DNA of 20,233 nt from an uncultured Eubacteriales bacterium (GTDB lineage Bacteria; Bacillota; Clostridia; Oscillospirales; Acutalibacteraceae), in assembly GCA_934445015.1 (NCBI GenBank), contig CAKSDJ010000026.1, positions 1 through 20,233 of the forward strand. The letters are read 5' to 3'. Both the position numbers and the translations under genes were made by a program. Below the pieces are notes generated by a model that was given only the letters and a program-made list of their open reading frames with translations, was not told the origin of the DNA and made no database searches. Each line of letters begins with the position of its first letter. Position 1 is the first letter of the stretch. This document shows, piece after piece, positions 7,271-14,905 of this stretch.

Positions 7271-8215
7271 TTAAATAATTCCTATAAATGTTGATATTAT
7301 TGAAGGCAGGTACTCAACAGCCATAATACCCACAAGCGCCCAAATAAAACTTACACCGCCGCGTTTACGCATATCCGAGTCGATATCGTCGCTTGATTTT
7401 TTTATTTTGGAAACTGCCGATATTACGTGACCTTTATATTTAACGTCGCCGAATACAGCCGACAAAATATGCAAAATGAGGTTAAGAATCACGCCTGCAA
7501 ACGCAACGATCAGTGCGGTTAACCCTATGTCGGATATATTCTGAACTATGATTTCCGACATTTCCATATAATTTTTTGCGTCTGAAAAATCAAAATGTGA
7601 GGCTGCATTCATAAAAGGGATACGCAACATTTGAAACGCAACCTGAAGCGCGCCCATAAAAGCACCGAAAGCATACATCTTTCGTGACAGAAACCATCCG
7701 CACGGTGTCAGAAAAGCGAGCCAATTCCACGATGACTTTTTACCTGCCTTAAACGATGCGAATTTAGGTATATAGCGTTGCGTATTTGCACCTACAAACT
7801 GTTTTGCCTCTTCTGCGGTAACTCCGGAGCCCAAATCCATATCGGCAGGCACGCCGCCTAAAAAGTCAAAATTAACAAATCTGCCGCCCATTCGCTCAAT
7901 ATTCGGTGCGCCGCATTTAGGGCAAACTGCACTGTTTTTGCTGTAAGTTTCGCCGCACATACCGCACACTGTTTCACCGTCAGGCGCTGTTTTTTTATCA
8001 ACAGGCTGTTGTTCGGTGTTATTTGTGTCTTGCAAAGCGGGCCGCGTATACTGTTGTTCGGTGCCGTGGTACTCCTGAAGTCCGCAGTGACCGATATGTT
8101 CATAACATTCGCGATGATGCGGCGCGCCGCACTCGGGGCAATAAACAATATCGTCATCATCAAACAGATACGCATGGCATACCGCGCATTTTTCACCCGA
8201 TAAATTTAAGCTCAC
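7271..8215 (-). CDS. Membrane protein with prokaryotic RING-type finger, zinc ribbon and DUF2628-like domain
   Basis: This 314-residue protein begins with a RING/PHD-like cross-brace: C10, C13, C26, C29, H33/H34, C37, H40/H43, C44. The block VYCPECGAPHHRECYEHIGHC resembles Prok-RING family 1. A second zinc ribbon follows (C84, C87, C98, C101). The C-terminal part has SSWNWLAFLTPCGWFLSRKMYAFGAF near 161-186 and more hydrophobic stretches near 230-252 and 288-314. The start is GTG at 8215, overlapping the TGA of the NUDIX gene as GTGA, with GGGGGTG upstream, which indicates translational coupling. It is a larger paralogue of the 6404-7252 product. RING-like fingers in bacteria do not by themselves imply ubiquitin ligase activity; function is unknown. 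Confidence 0.75.
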   Translation of the reverse strand: MSLNLSGEKCAVCHAYLFDDDDIVYCPECGAPHHRECYEHIGHCGLQEYHGTEQQYTRPALQDTNNTEQQPVDKKTAPDGETVCGMCGETYSKNSAVCPKCGAPNIERMGGRFVNFDFLGGVPADMDLGSGVTAEEAKQFVGANTQRYIPKFASFKAGKKSSWNWLAFLTPCGWFLSRKMYAFGAFMGALQVAFQMLRIPFMNAASHFDFSDAKNYMEMSEIIVQNISDIGLTALIVAFAGVILNLILHILSAVFGDVKYKGHVISAVSKIKKSSDDIDSDMRKRGGVSFIWALVGIMAVEYLPSIISTFIGII

Positions 8216-8730
8216 ACCGTCACCCCCAGCAAACTGTCTATTTTATCAAACAGAGTATTAAAATACTCGTTGCCGTAATTGTGAAATTTTCCGTCATGTA
8301 TCATTTGTTCAAACTCGCCGCGGCTCACCCACTTAGCCTCTGCCACTTCGCTTTGCTGCAGTTTTAGACTGCCGCTCGGAATATCGGCATTCATAAACCA
8401 AATATCCAAAAGCGAATTTCTGCGTTTAAGGCGTACAAGTTTTTTGAGAGTATGTCTGTTTGATGAAATTCCGAGTTCTTCAAAAAGTTCACGGTTTGCG
8501 GCTGTATATGAATCCTCACCCGCAATTGCGGCACCGCCTGTAGCCGCCCACTCGCCCGGCATAAGTTTTTTGCTTTCCGCTCTGCGCTGGATAAGAAACC
8601 GCCCGTTTGAAGACACTACCCATATATGAACAACAAGGTGATACTCACCCGAACGCAAATTGCAACGCCCACGCAAAGTTGTTTTGCCGGTAGCCGTACC
8701 GTCGGCGTTTAATATGTCCCATTTTTCCAT
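8212..8730 (-). CDS. NUDIX hydrolase
   Basis: From ATG at 8730 this is a 172-residue protein starting MEKWDILNADG. A complete Nudix box (G-x5-E-x7-REL-x-EELGI) lies in GAAIAGEDSYTAANRELFEELGI, the metal-binding and catalytic helix for cleaving a nucleoside diphosphate linked to another group. The N-terminal strand with GEYHLVVHIWVV and the LIQRR and GEWAATGG blocks are typical of the YfcD/IPP-isomerase-like NUDIX group. The substrate cannot be told. A longer frame exists up to 8778, but the MEKWDI start fits the family better; it overlaps the upstream acyltransferase gene by 22 bases. A GGAGA lies rather far upstream (about 14 bases). Confidence 0.85.
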   Translation of the reverse strand: MEKWDILNADGTATGKTTLRGRCNLRSGEYHLVVHIWVVSSNGRFLIQRRAESKKLMPGEWAATGGAAIAGEDSYTAANRELFEELGISSNRHTLKKLVRLKRRNSLLDIWFMNADIPSGSLKLQQSEVAEAKWVSRGEFEQMIHDGKFHNYGNEYFNTLFDKIDSLLGVTV

Positions 8731-9401
8731 ATTCTTTGAAATTTCTCCACTACCTCGCTGCAATTTTTGTAGATACAATTTTCTTTAATATATCCCCTTA
8801 CAGAAGACAACGGATATATGTTTGTGTGTTTTCCGACAACCGTGCCGGGATTTAAAACACTGCCGCAGCCAACCTCTGTAAAATCACCTAAAATCGCACC
8901 GAATTTTTTTAAGTTTGTTTCTATTTTTGTATTGTCAAATTTTATGCTTACCAAAGTTTTATCGGACTTTACGTTTGATGTTATTGCACCGGCACCCAAA
9001 TGTGCACCGTAACCGAGAACGGAATCACCCACGTAATTGTAGTGCGGCACCTGTACCTTGTCAAAAAGTATAACGTTTTTCAGTTCGGTAGAGTTACCCA
9101 CAACGGCACCCTTACCTACAACGGCGTTGCCTCTGATAAATGCGCAATGACGAATCTCGGCGTATTCATCAATAATGCACGGACCAGCAATAAACGCAGT
9201 AGGCGCAACCGAAGCGGTTTTTGCGATATATACACCGTCGCCCATATCGTCAAACTTTTGAAGATCAAGTTTTTCAGACAGTTTTTTGATAAATCCGCTT
9301 ATCTCAGGCAATACTTCAAACGGATATTTTTTACCTGAAAAAATATCCTTTGCCAGAGTGTGTTGCAAGTCCAATAATCTGTCAACCGTAAGTCTTTCCA
9401 A
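8709..9401 (-). CDS. Left-handed beta-helix acyltransferase, GlmU C-terminal-like
   Basis: This 230-residue protein has a helical N-terminal region (about 1-55) followed by hexapeptide repeats from about residue 58 on (ASVAPTAFIAGPCII, IRGNAVVGKGAVVGNS). The block HLGAGAITSNVKSD corresponds to the GAGTITCNYDG region of GlmU acetyltransferase domains. The uridylyltransferase half of GlmU is absent, so annotation as UDP-GlcNAc pyrophosphorylase would be misleading. Transfer of an acyl group to a nucleotide sugar is likely but unproven. The start is TTG at 9401, with AAGGAG 9 bases upstream. It is the first gene of the leftward five-gene unit. Confidence 0.8.
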   Translation of the reverse strand: MERLTVDRLLDLQHTLAKDIFSGKKYPFEVLPEISGFIKKLSEKLDLQKFDDMGDGVYIAKTASVAPTAFIAGPCIIDEYAEIRHCAFIRGNAVVGKGAVVGNSTELKNVILFDKVQVPHYNYVGDSVLGYGAHLGAGAITSNVKSDKTLVSIKFDNTKIETNLKKFGAILGDFTEVGCGSVLNPGTVVGKHTNIYPLSSVRGYIKENCIYKNCSEVVEKFQRIWKNGTY

Positions 9402-9449
9402 TAAACTCTACTCCTTGTTAAAGCAAGCATAACACTTAACTTTTAATAT

Positions 9450-9478
9450 ATTATAACAATATTATAAATAATTTTCAA
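9450..9478 (-). promoter_or_regulatory. Sigma-A promoter of the five-gene leftward operon
   Basis: On the minus strand TTGAAA (9478-9473) is followed after 17 bases by TATAAT (9455-9450). A TG one base before the -10 gives a full extended -10. It lies about 50 bases before the acyltransferase start and is divergent from the SRP RNA promoter. Confidence 0.82.
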
Positions 9479-9498
9479 CATTTTATGAATTTTGGGTG

Positions 9499-9527
9499 TT
9501 GCAAATTTTTTGTTTTTAAGTTATAAT
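9499..9527 (+). promoter_or_regulatory. Sigma-A promoter of the SRP RNA gene
   Basis: TTGCAA (9499-9504), a 17-base spacer and TATAAT (9522-9527) place the transcription start near 9534-9536, right where the SRP RNA terminal helix begins. Confidence 0.82.
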
Positions 9528-9535
9528 CTTACTTA

Positions 9536-9678
9536 GCCTGTATACTCGGTCGTGCGAATGGACGGGTCCTATACGGCGGAAGGCTGTGAACCATGTCAGG
9601 CGGGGAACCGAGCAGCATTAAGCAGTTTTTTCCGTGCGAATAGTAAATCGGTTCATTCGTACGACCGGGTATACAGTT
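9536..9678 (+). ncRNA. ffs: Signal recognition particle RNA (4.5S/6S-like)
   Basis: The conserved domain IV (helix 8) is visible at about 9583-9625: GTGAACCATGTCAGG, then CGG-GGAA-CCG with the GGAA tetraloop, then AGCAGCATTAAGCAG. This is the binding site for Ffh. The 5' end (9538-9560) pairs with the 3' end (9654-9676) as a helix of about 23 bp with only two mismatch/wobble positions. The pairing is followed by TTTTTT, which gives the RNA a built-in terminator. At about 140 nt it is longer than the E. coli 4.5S RNA and far shorter than the B. subtilis 6S-type RNA of about 270 nt. The position just before dnaX matches many Bacillota. Exact ends are estimated. Confidence 0.92.
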
Positions 9679-9705
9679 TTTTAATTTACGATTGGGGTGA
9701 AATAC

Positions 9706-11316
9706 GTGGCTTATCAGGCTTTGTACCGCAAATACCGTCCGCAGACTTTTTCGGATGTAGTAGGTCAGGAACATATAACAAAAACTCTGAAAAATGAACT
9801 TGACAGCGGCAAGATAGTACACGCATACCTGTTTACGGGTACCCGCGGCACAGGAAAAACAAGCTGCGCAAAAATACTCGCAAAAGCGATAAACTGCTTA
9901 TCCCCCGTAAACGGCGACCCCTGCGGCGAATGTGAAATCTGCCGTATGATAGCGAACGATGAAATAACCGACATTGTTGAAATGGACGCCGCTTCAAACA
10001 ACGGCGTTGAAAACATACGCGAGCTGCGTGAACAGGTTAATTTTGCGCCTGCAACCGCAAAATACCGTGTATATATTATTGACGAGGTTCATATGCTTAC
10101 GGGTCCTGCCTTTAACGCGCTTTTAAAAACGCTTGAGGAACCGCCCGAGCACGTTGTGTTTATACTTGCAACCACCGAGGTTCATAAACTGCCTGCAACT
10201 ATACTTTCGCGGTGTCAGCGTTTTGACTTTCGCAGAATAGACAGCACCGAAATAATAGGCAGACTTAAATATGTTGCACAGTGTGAATCGCTGAATCTTA
10301 CTGATGACGCTGCTGCTCTTATTGCGTCCGCTGCCGACGGCGGTATGCGCGACGCGCTTTCAATACTTGATCTGTGTGCGTCAAGCAACACCGATATTAC
10401 CGAAGAAACGGTTGAAAATGTCTGCGCTATGGCAGGCAATGACTATTTAATAAAAATGGCAGATCACATTAAAAATTGCCGCACCGAAGATGCGCTGCTG
10501 CTTATTGATAAGTTACACAATTCATCTGTGGATATGCTCAGGTTTTCAGAGGAACTTACACAGCATTTTCGCGACCTTATGATAGTTAAGGCGGTTAAAG
10601 GCGAAAATAAACCGATTGTTTGTTCGGCAACAAAGTTAAAACTGCTTGAAAACCAGGCACTGAATTTTGACATTAAAGAAATTATGTCAATTTTAAGCAT
10701 TTTGCAATCAACCGCCGCAGGTATGCAAAGCGGAAACCGCCGATGCGAAATGGAAATGGCGATAATCAGACTTTGCAATCCCGAAATCAGGCAGGATCTG
10801 AACTCGCTTGAAAGGCGCATTGCAATACTCGAAAGTAAAAAAGGCGAGCCCTTGCCGCAAGATACAAAACCAGAAAATCACAATACCGAAGTTGATTCAG
10901 GCATATCCGCAACGGTTGAAAACAAAGCGACTGAAAATACTGAAGTTAATGCGGCAGACAACACACCTTATAATTCAAAAGCCGAGACTGCAAACGATAT
11001 AACGCCCGTTACACAGTGGAATGAAATAATACTTGTTTTGCAAAAAAATTGCCCTATAATTGCAGGTGTACTTCAAAATTCAAGCGCGTATATACAGGGT
11101 GACCGACTTTTGATCGATACAAAAAACTCACAATTCAGAACTCTTGTAAACGGTGCAAACCCTGTTTACCGCGATTCTATCAGAAAAGCGGCGCACTCGG
11201 TTCTGGGTAGGATATACAAATTGGGCCCGTATCACGCGGCGAATGCTTCGGCAAACACTCAAGGTGACCCGCTTGAAAGTTTTGCACAAAAACTTAAACA
11301 ACTTCAAAACGATTAA
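9706..11316 (+). CDS. dnaX: DNA polymerase III subunits gamma/tau
   Basis: This 536-residue clamp-loader ATPase has the typical start MAYQALYRKYRPQTF. It carries Walker A GTRGTGKT at residues 45-52, a zinc-binding cysteine set (C64, C73, C76, C79), Walker B with DEVHML, and an LSRCQRFDF arginine-finger block. After the AAA+ core and domain III comes a Lys/Glu/Asn-rich linker (about 375-440) and a tau-like C-terminal part. The start is GTG at 9706 with GGGGTG 6 bases upstream; another GTG at 9697 overlaps that ribosome binding site and is unlikely. No separate promoter fits between the SRP RNA and the gene. The next gene is ybaB. Confidence 0.96.
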   Translation: MAYQALYRKYRPQTFSDVVGQEHITKTLKNELDSGKIVHAYLFTGTRGTGKTSCAKILAKAINCLSPVNGDPCGECEICRMIANDEITDIVEMDAASNNGVENIRELREQVNFAPATAKYRVYIIDEVHMLTGPAFNALLKTLEEPPEHVVFILATTEVHKLPATILSRCQRFDFRRIDSTEIIGRLKYVAQCESLNLTDDAAALIASAADGGMRDALSILDLCASSNTDITEETVENVCAMAGNDYLIKMADHIKNCRTEDALLLIDKLHNSSVDMLRFSEELTQHFRDLMIVKAVKGENKPIVCSATKLKLLENQALNFDIKEIMSILSILQSTAAGMQSGNRRCEMEMAIIRLCNPEIRQDLNSLERRIAILESKKGEPLPQDTKPENHNTEVDSGISATVENKATENTEVNAADNTPYNSKAETANDITPVTQWNEIILVLQKNCPIIAGVLQNSSAYIQGDRLLIDTKNSQFRTLVNGANPVYRDSIRKAAHSVLGRIYKLGPYHAANASANTQGDPLESFAQKLKQLQND

Positions 11317-11330
11317 GGAGATTATACAAG

Positions 11331-11672
11331 ATGAAAGTACGTATACCGAATTCCGGCGGCGCCGGCAATATGAATCAGATGCTCAAACAGGCACAAAAAA
11401 TGCAGGAGGATATGGCGACGCTTCAGCAGGACCTTGAGGCGCGTGAATACACAGCGACTTCGGGCGGCGGTGCCGTATCGGTAACAGTTGACGGCAAGCA
11501 TTTGATAAAGTCTGTTAAAATCAGCCCCGATATTGTTGACCCAGAAGATACCGAAATGCTTGAAGACCTGTTAACCGTTGCCGTAAACGAAGCAATAAAC
11601 AACGCAATAAAAACCGCCGATGAAGAAATGGGCGCCATAACCGGCGGACTTAATATTCCGGGTATGTTTTAA
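11331..11672 (+). CDS. ybaB: YbaB/EbfC-type nucleoid-associated protein
   Basis: This 113-residue protein has the family pattern: a glycine-rich N-terminus, MNQMLKQAQKMQEDM, then GGGAVSVTVDGKHLIKSVKI and a helical C-terminus with NEAINNAIKTADEEMGAITGGL. Members form dimers that bind DNA. It sits between dnaX and recR as in most bacteria, 14 bases after dnaX, with AAGGAG upstream of the ATG. Confidence 0.95.
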   Translation: MKVRIPNSGGAGNMNQMLKQAQKMQEDMATLQQDLEAREYTATSGGGAVSVTVDGKHLIKSVKISPDIVDPEDTEMLEDLLTVAVNEAINNAIKTADEEMGAITGGLNIPGMF

Positions 11673-11674
11673 TT

Positions 11675-12274
11675 ATGAACTACAACATTGTTCCGCTTAC
11701 AGAACTTGTAAATCAGTTTGCAAGATTGCCGGGCATTGGTAAAAAAACCGCACAGCGACTGGCTTACAGCATTTTAGAGCAACCTCCCGAACGCGCAGAA
11801 CAATTTGCAAAAGCACTTGTTGAAGCGCGCGAAAAAATACATTTTTGCAAAGTTTGCCAGTCACTGACAGACCTTGAAGTTTGCAGTATATGCAATGACG
11901 ATCGGCGAGATCACAGTGTTATCTGCGTTGTAGAAGACCCCCGCGACATTATGGCGTTTGAGCGCACGCGCGAATTTTCGGGTGTGTATCATGTACTGCA
12001 CGGAGTGCTTTCGCCGCTTGATAATATAGGCCCTGACAAATTGCGAATAAAAGAACTTATGGCGCGGCTCGGCGACGGCACCGTTAAAGAGATTATTATG
12101 GCGACGAACCCCACAGTTGACGGTGAGGCTACGGCGAGTTATATTTCGCGGCTTGTAAAACCTATGAACATCAAGGTAACGCGTTTGGCTTACGGTATAC
12201 CGGTAGGCGGCGATCTTGAATACGCCGACGAGTACACTCTTGCGCGCGCATTAGAAGGCAGAAACGAAATTTAA
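11675..12274 (+). CDS. recR: Recombination mediator RecR
   Basis: This 199-residue protein works with RecF and RecO to load RecA on gapped DNA. An N-terminal helix-hairpin-helix region (ARLPGIGKKTAQRLA, 16-30), a C4 zinc finger (C58, C61, C70, C73), a Toprim domain (about 81-175) and the C-terminal block YGIPVGGDLEYADEYTL are all present. The ATG lies 2 bases after the ybaB stop with no separate strong ribosome binding site, so translation is probably coupled. Confidence 0.97.
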   Translation: MNYNIVPLTELVNQFARLPGIGKKTAQRLAYSILEQPPERAEQFAKALVEAREKIHFCKVCQSLTDLEVCSICNDDRRDHSVICVVEDPRDIMAFERTREFSGVYHVLHGVLSPLDNIGPDKLRIKELMARLGDGTVKEIIMATNPTVDGEATASYISRLVKPMNIKVTRLAYGIPVGGDLEYADEYTLARALEGRNEI

Positions 12275-12296
12275 TTAAACCCGAACGGAGAAATCA

Positions 12297-12500
12297 ATGG
12301 ATCAAAAAAAGGTTGACCGCATAAACGAACTTGCACGCAAACAAAAGGCAGAAGGTCTTACAGACGCCGAAAAAGCCGAACAGGCGGCATTAAGGCGCGA
12401 ATACATCGAGGCATATAAGCGAAGCCTTGTATCGCAGCTTGACAATATGTATATATTGGAACCCGACGGCACAAAACACAAAGTGACTAAAAAGAAATGA
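12297..12500 (+). CDS. DUF896 (YnzC-like) small protein
   Basis: This 67-residue, helical, Lys/Glu-rich protein matches the YnzC family pattern: INELARKQKAEGLTDAEKAEQAALRREYIEAYK, then a short tail. YnzC-type proteins of Bacillus are small helical-hairpin proteins, some linked to the SOS regulon. Its function here is unknown. GGAG lies 7 bases before the ATG. Its TGA overlaps the next gene's ATG by four bases (ATGA). Confidence 0.88.
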   Translation: MDQKKVDRINELARKQKAEGLTDAEKAEQAALRREYIEAYKRSLVSQLDNMYILEPDGTKHKVTKKK

Positions 12501-13447
12501 AAATACTGTTATCAGACTGCGGAACGCTTAAACAAAACAACGATTTAAAAATAGATTGTTTTGAAAAATACGGCGATGTTACTTACGCGTTAGATATTAC
12601 GCGCGACGAATTGCTTGCTACAGTATATAAATATGATATTGTTCTTTGCAACAAAACCGTTATTGATAAAGAAGTTATAGAAAAAGCAAAAAATCTTAAA
12701 TATATCGGGATTTTTGCAACGGGATATAACAATATTGATATTGCCGCAGCAAAAAGACACGGCATAACCGTTTGCAACGCAGGCAGTTACTCAACAAGCG
12801 CGGTAGCGCAGCAAGTGTTCGCGTATATTTTAGAACACTATAACTCTGTAAGTAAATATAACGACTTTGTATTGAAAGGCGGTTGGCAAAAATCGCCCAC
12901 TTTTTCTGCAATATGTTTTTTAACAGAGGAACTGCAAAATAAAACGATAGGTATTGTAGGTTACGGCAGCATAGGCCGCCGTGTTGCGAAAATAGCGCTG
13001 GCTTTTGAAATGAATGTTTTGGTGCACACCAGAACTCTTAAAAGCGACAACCGGGTTAAATTCGTTTCATTTGAAGAACTGCTCAAACACAGCGACGTTA
13101 TAACGGCGCACTGCCCGCTTAACACCGAAAGCCGAGAAATGTTTAACGCAAATACATTTTCAAAAATGCGTGACGGTGCTTTTTTTATAAACACGGCGCG
13201 CGGCGGTATTGTAAATGAAACCGATTTGTATAACGCTCTTAAAAGCGGTAAATTATCGGGTGCTGCAACAGATGTTCTGACAATTGAGCCTATGAGCCGT
13301 GATTGTGTGCTTATAAACGCACCTAACATTATAATAACTCCTCACACGGCATGGGGACCTCTTGACACCAGAAAACGTCTTGTAGCCATTGTTGAAGATA
13401 ATTTGGCGTCATATTTAAAAGGAACGCCGAAAAACACAGTATTTTAA
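12497..13447 (+). CDS. D-2-hydroxyacid dehydrogenase, glycerate dehydrogenase/hydroxypyruvate reductase-like
   Basis: This 316-residue protein has the NAD(P)-binding VGYGSIG motif at residues 154-160, and catalytic residues R235 (in INTARGGIVNE), E264 (in LTIEPM) and H283 (in TPHTAWGPLDTRKRL). The TPHTAW block is typical of hydroxypyruvate reductases/glycerate dehydrogenases. The second strand ends in HTRT rather than the acidic residue seen in strict NADH enzymes, so NADPH use is possible (inference). Cytoplasmic. The start overlaps the DUF896 stop. A strong terminator follows immediately, so this is the last gene of the dnaX unit. Confidence 0.88.
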   Translation: MKILLSDCGTLKQNNDLKIDCFEKYGDVTYALDITRDELLATVYKYDIVLCNKTVIDKEVIEKAKNLKYIGIFATGYNNIDIAAAKRHGITVCNAGSYSTSAVAQQVFAYILEHYNSVSKYNDFVLKGGWQKSPTFSAICFLTEELQNKTIGIVGYGSIGRRVAKIALAFEMNVLVHTRTLKSDNRVKFVSFEELLKHSDVITAHCPLNTESREMFNANTFSKMRDGAFFINTARGGIVNETDLYNALKSGKLSGAATDVLTIEPMSRDCVLINAPNIIITPHTAWGPLDTRKRLVAIVEDNLASYLKGTPKNTVF

Positions 13448-13478
13448 AAGCCTTCGATTTTTTCGAAGGCTTTTGTTT
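13446..13478 (+). terminator. Terminator of the dnaX-recR unit, probably bidirectional
   Basis: A 12-bp perfect stem (13446-13457 with 13463-13474, loop of 5 T) begins inside the hydroxyacid dehydrogenase stop codon and continues into TGTTTT. The arms start with AAAA and end with TTTT, so the minus-strand copy can also terminate the convergent gene ending at 13478. Confidence 0.88.
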
Positions 13479-14329
13479 TATAATATTGAGTTGTAGTAAT
13501 CTTTCATTTGTTTTGCGTCCTCAGCCTGAGTACCGGCAGATTCGCAGATAAATACGGGATTGCAGTTTTTTTGTACTACCAAATCAAGCACGGGCTCAAA
13601 ATCGGGACCGTAAACGTTATCCGCAAAGGTAAGATGGCGTTTTTCGCCGCCTGTTGTGTACTCGATTTTTGAAAAATGCGAATGAAACGTTTTCAATCGG
13701 TCTGAACCTAATTTATTTTCTATACGTTCAAAAACCGATTTATAGTCATCTTTAGTTTTAAAATAACCTAAATCTCTGGCGTTGAGATGCCCGAAATCTA
13801 TACACGGTATAAGTCTTTCATCAATTGCACAAAGTGCCAAAACTTCATCTAAAGTACCAAGTTGATTTACCTTGCCCATAGTTTCGGGGCATATATGAAT
13901 ATGACCGAGATTCATACCGTCAAGTGCGTCCAATGCTTTTTTCATAGTGTCGATTGCAAGTTCCAAAGCGGTTTCACGACTTATTTTACCGCAGGAACCG
14001 GTATGAACTACAATGCGATTACCGCCCATAGCGTTAACCGCCTTTGCAGACGCAGTTATATAGTTTATCGAGTTAAGCCGTTTTTCCTCTTCAACAGACG
14101 ACATTGAAATATAATACGGTGCGTGAAGCGAAAGAGTTATATTTTTTTCTGCAGCCAAAACACCGAGTTCACGCGCCTTATCTTCACCGATATTTACTCC
14201 CCTGCCGCACTGATATTCAAAGGCGTCCAGCCCCATACGTTCAATGTACTCTGGCACCTGTAAACTGTTTTTGTAGCCCATTTGCGTAAAACTTTCGGAA
14301 TTGCCTGCCGGACCGAACTTTGCTGACAT
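13478..14329 (-). CDS. Endonuclease IV-like (AP endonuclease family 2) TIM-barrel protein
   Basis: This 283-residue protein carries most metal-site residues of endonuclease IV, in order: H69 (LSLHAPYY), H109 (VVHTG), E149 (CPETMGK), D178 and H181 (CIDFGHLNAR), H216 (FHSHFS), H232 (KRH) and E263 (ICESAG). The usual Asp-Arg-His triplet is Lys-Arg-His here, so one expected zinc ligand (Asp229 in E. coli Nfo numbering) appears to be missing. It may be a repair enzyme at abasic sites or a sugar isomerase-like relative. Translation likely starts at ATG 14329, using a GAGGTG inside the end of yqeG, 2 bases after its stop. yqeG and this gene form an operon. Confidence 0.75.
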   Translation of the reverse strand: MSAKFGPAGNSESFTQMGYKNSLQVPEYIERMGLDAFEYQCGRGVNIGEDKARELGVLAAEKNITLSLHAPYYISMSSVEEEKRLNSINYITASAKAVNAMGGNRIVVHTGSCGKISRETALELAIDTMKKALDALDGMNLGHIHICPETMGKVNQLGTLDEVLALCAIDERLIPCIDFGHLNARDLGYFKTKDDYKSVFERIENKLGSDRLKTFHSHFSKIEYTTGGEKRHLTFADNVYGPDFEPVLDLVVQKNCNPVFICESAGTQAEDAKQMKDYYNSIL

Positions 14330-14331
14330 AA

Positions 14332-14832
14332 TTACACCTCATAATCCTTAATTTTATAATGTTTATAAATTCTTTTTTCCAAATTGCGACGTAATCTGAA
14401 ACTCCAACCGTCCTCAGGTTTTATTGGCGTAAGCAATATGGTTTTCACACCTACTGCATTGCCGCCCATAACATCGGTAAAGATCTGGTCGCCCACTATT
14501 GCTGTGTTTTTTAATTTTTCACCGAGAGCTTTTGCACCGCGTATATAGCCCATCGGCAACGGTTTGCAGGCAAGGCTTATAAACGGCAGGTTTATTCTTT
14601 GGGCAAACGGCGATATCCTGAATTTTTTTGAGTTTGAAACCACTATAAGTTTTATGCCGTTTTGCTGCATATTTAATATCCAGTCTTTAAGACCGTCTAC
14701 AAGCACAGTGCCGTGATGTGTAGACATTGTATTATCAACATCCAAAAGCAGGGCTTTTATATTGAATTTTTTTAAAATTTCAACGTTTATATCGGTTATT
14801 CGGTTTAGTTTAATATCCGGTTTTAAAAGCAT
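14332..14832 (-). CDS. yqeG: YqeG family HAD IIIA-type phosphatase
   Basis: This 166-residue protein shows the HAD motifs LLLDVDNTM (nucleophile Asp near 31), VVSNS and GDQIFTDVMGG, plus the ACKPLPMGYIRG lysine block, all typical of YqeG/phosphatidylglycerophosphatase GEP4-like proteins. A role in lipid phosphate or nucleotide dephosphorylation is possible; the substrate is unknown. The start is ATG with AAGGTG upstream. The rpsU terminator lies about 30 bases before it and no own promoter is evident, so it may depend on read-through from rpsU. Confidence 0.88.
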   Translation of the reverse strand: MLLKPDIKLNRITDINVEILKKFNIKALLLDVDNTMSTHHGTVLVDGLKDWILNMQQNGIKLIVVSNSKKFRISPFAQRINLPFISLACKPLPMGYIRGAKALGEKLKNTAIVGDQIFTDVMGGNAVGVKTILLTPIKPEDGWSFRLRRNLEKRIYKHYKIKDYEV

Positions 14833-14847
14833 ATTTATTCACCTTGT

Positions 14848-14892
14848 AAAAAAATTAAAAAGGCGACAAGGGTCAAGCCCCAAATCGCCTTT
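14848..14892 (-). terminator. Terminator downstream of rpsU
   Basis: The minus strand forms an 8-bp outer stem (14892-14885 with 14866-14859) enclosing a shorter GGG/CCC stem, followed by TTAATTTTTTT. It lies 14 bases after the rpsU stop and before yqeG. Confidence 0.8.
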
Positions 14893-14905
14893 AAAATGCA
14901 TTGAA

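Noticed and set aside
9697..9705. Upstream GTG start of dnaX, adding three residues.
   Set aside because: It overlaps the GGGGTG ribosome binding site that serves the GTG at 9706, and DnaX proteins typically begin MAYQALYRKYRP.
10837..10843. Run AAAAAAG inside dnaX, similar to the E. coli frameshift site that makes the gamma subunit.
   Set aside because: The reading frame is AAA-AAA-G, preceded by T, not the A-AAA-AAG register needed for tandem -1 slippage. A -1 shift would end after about 17 codons. I see no clear stimulatory hairpin. A short product by polymerase slippage remains possible but is not supported.
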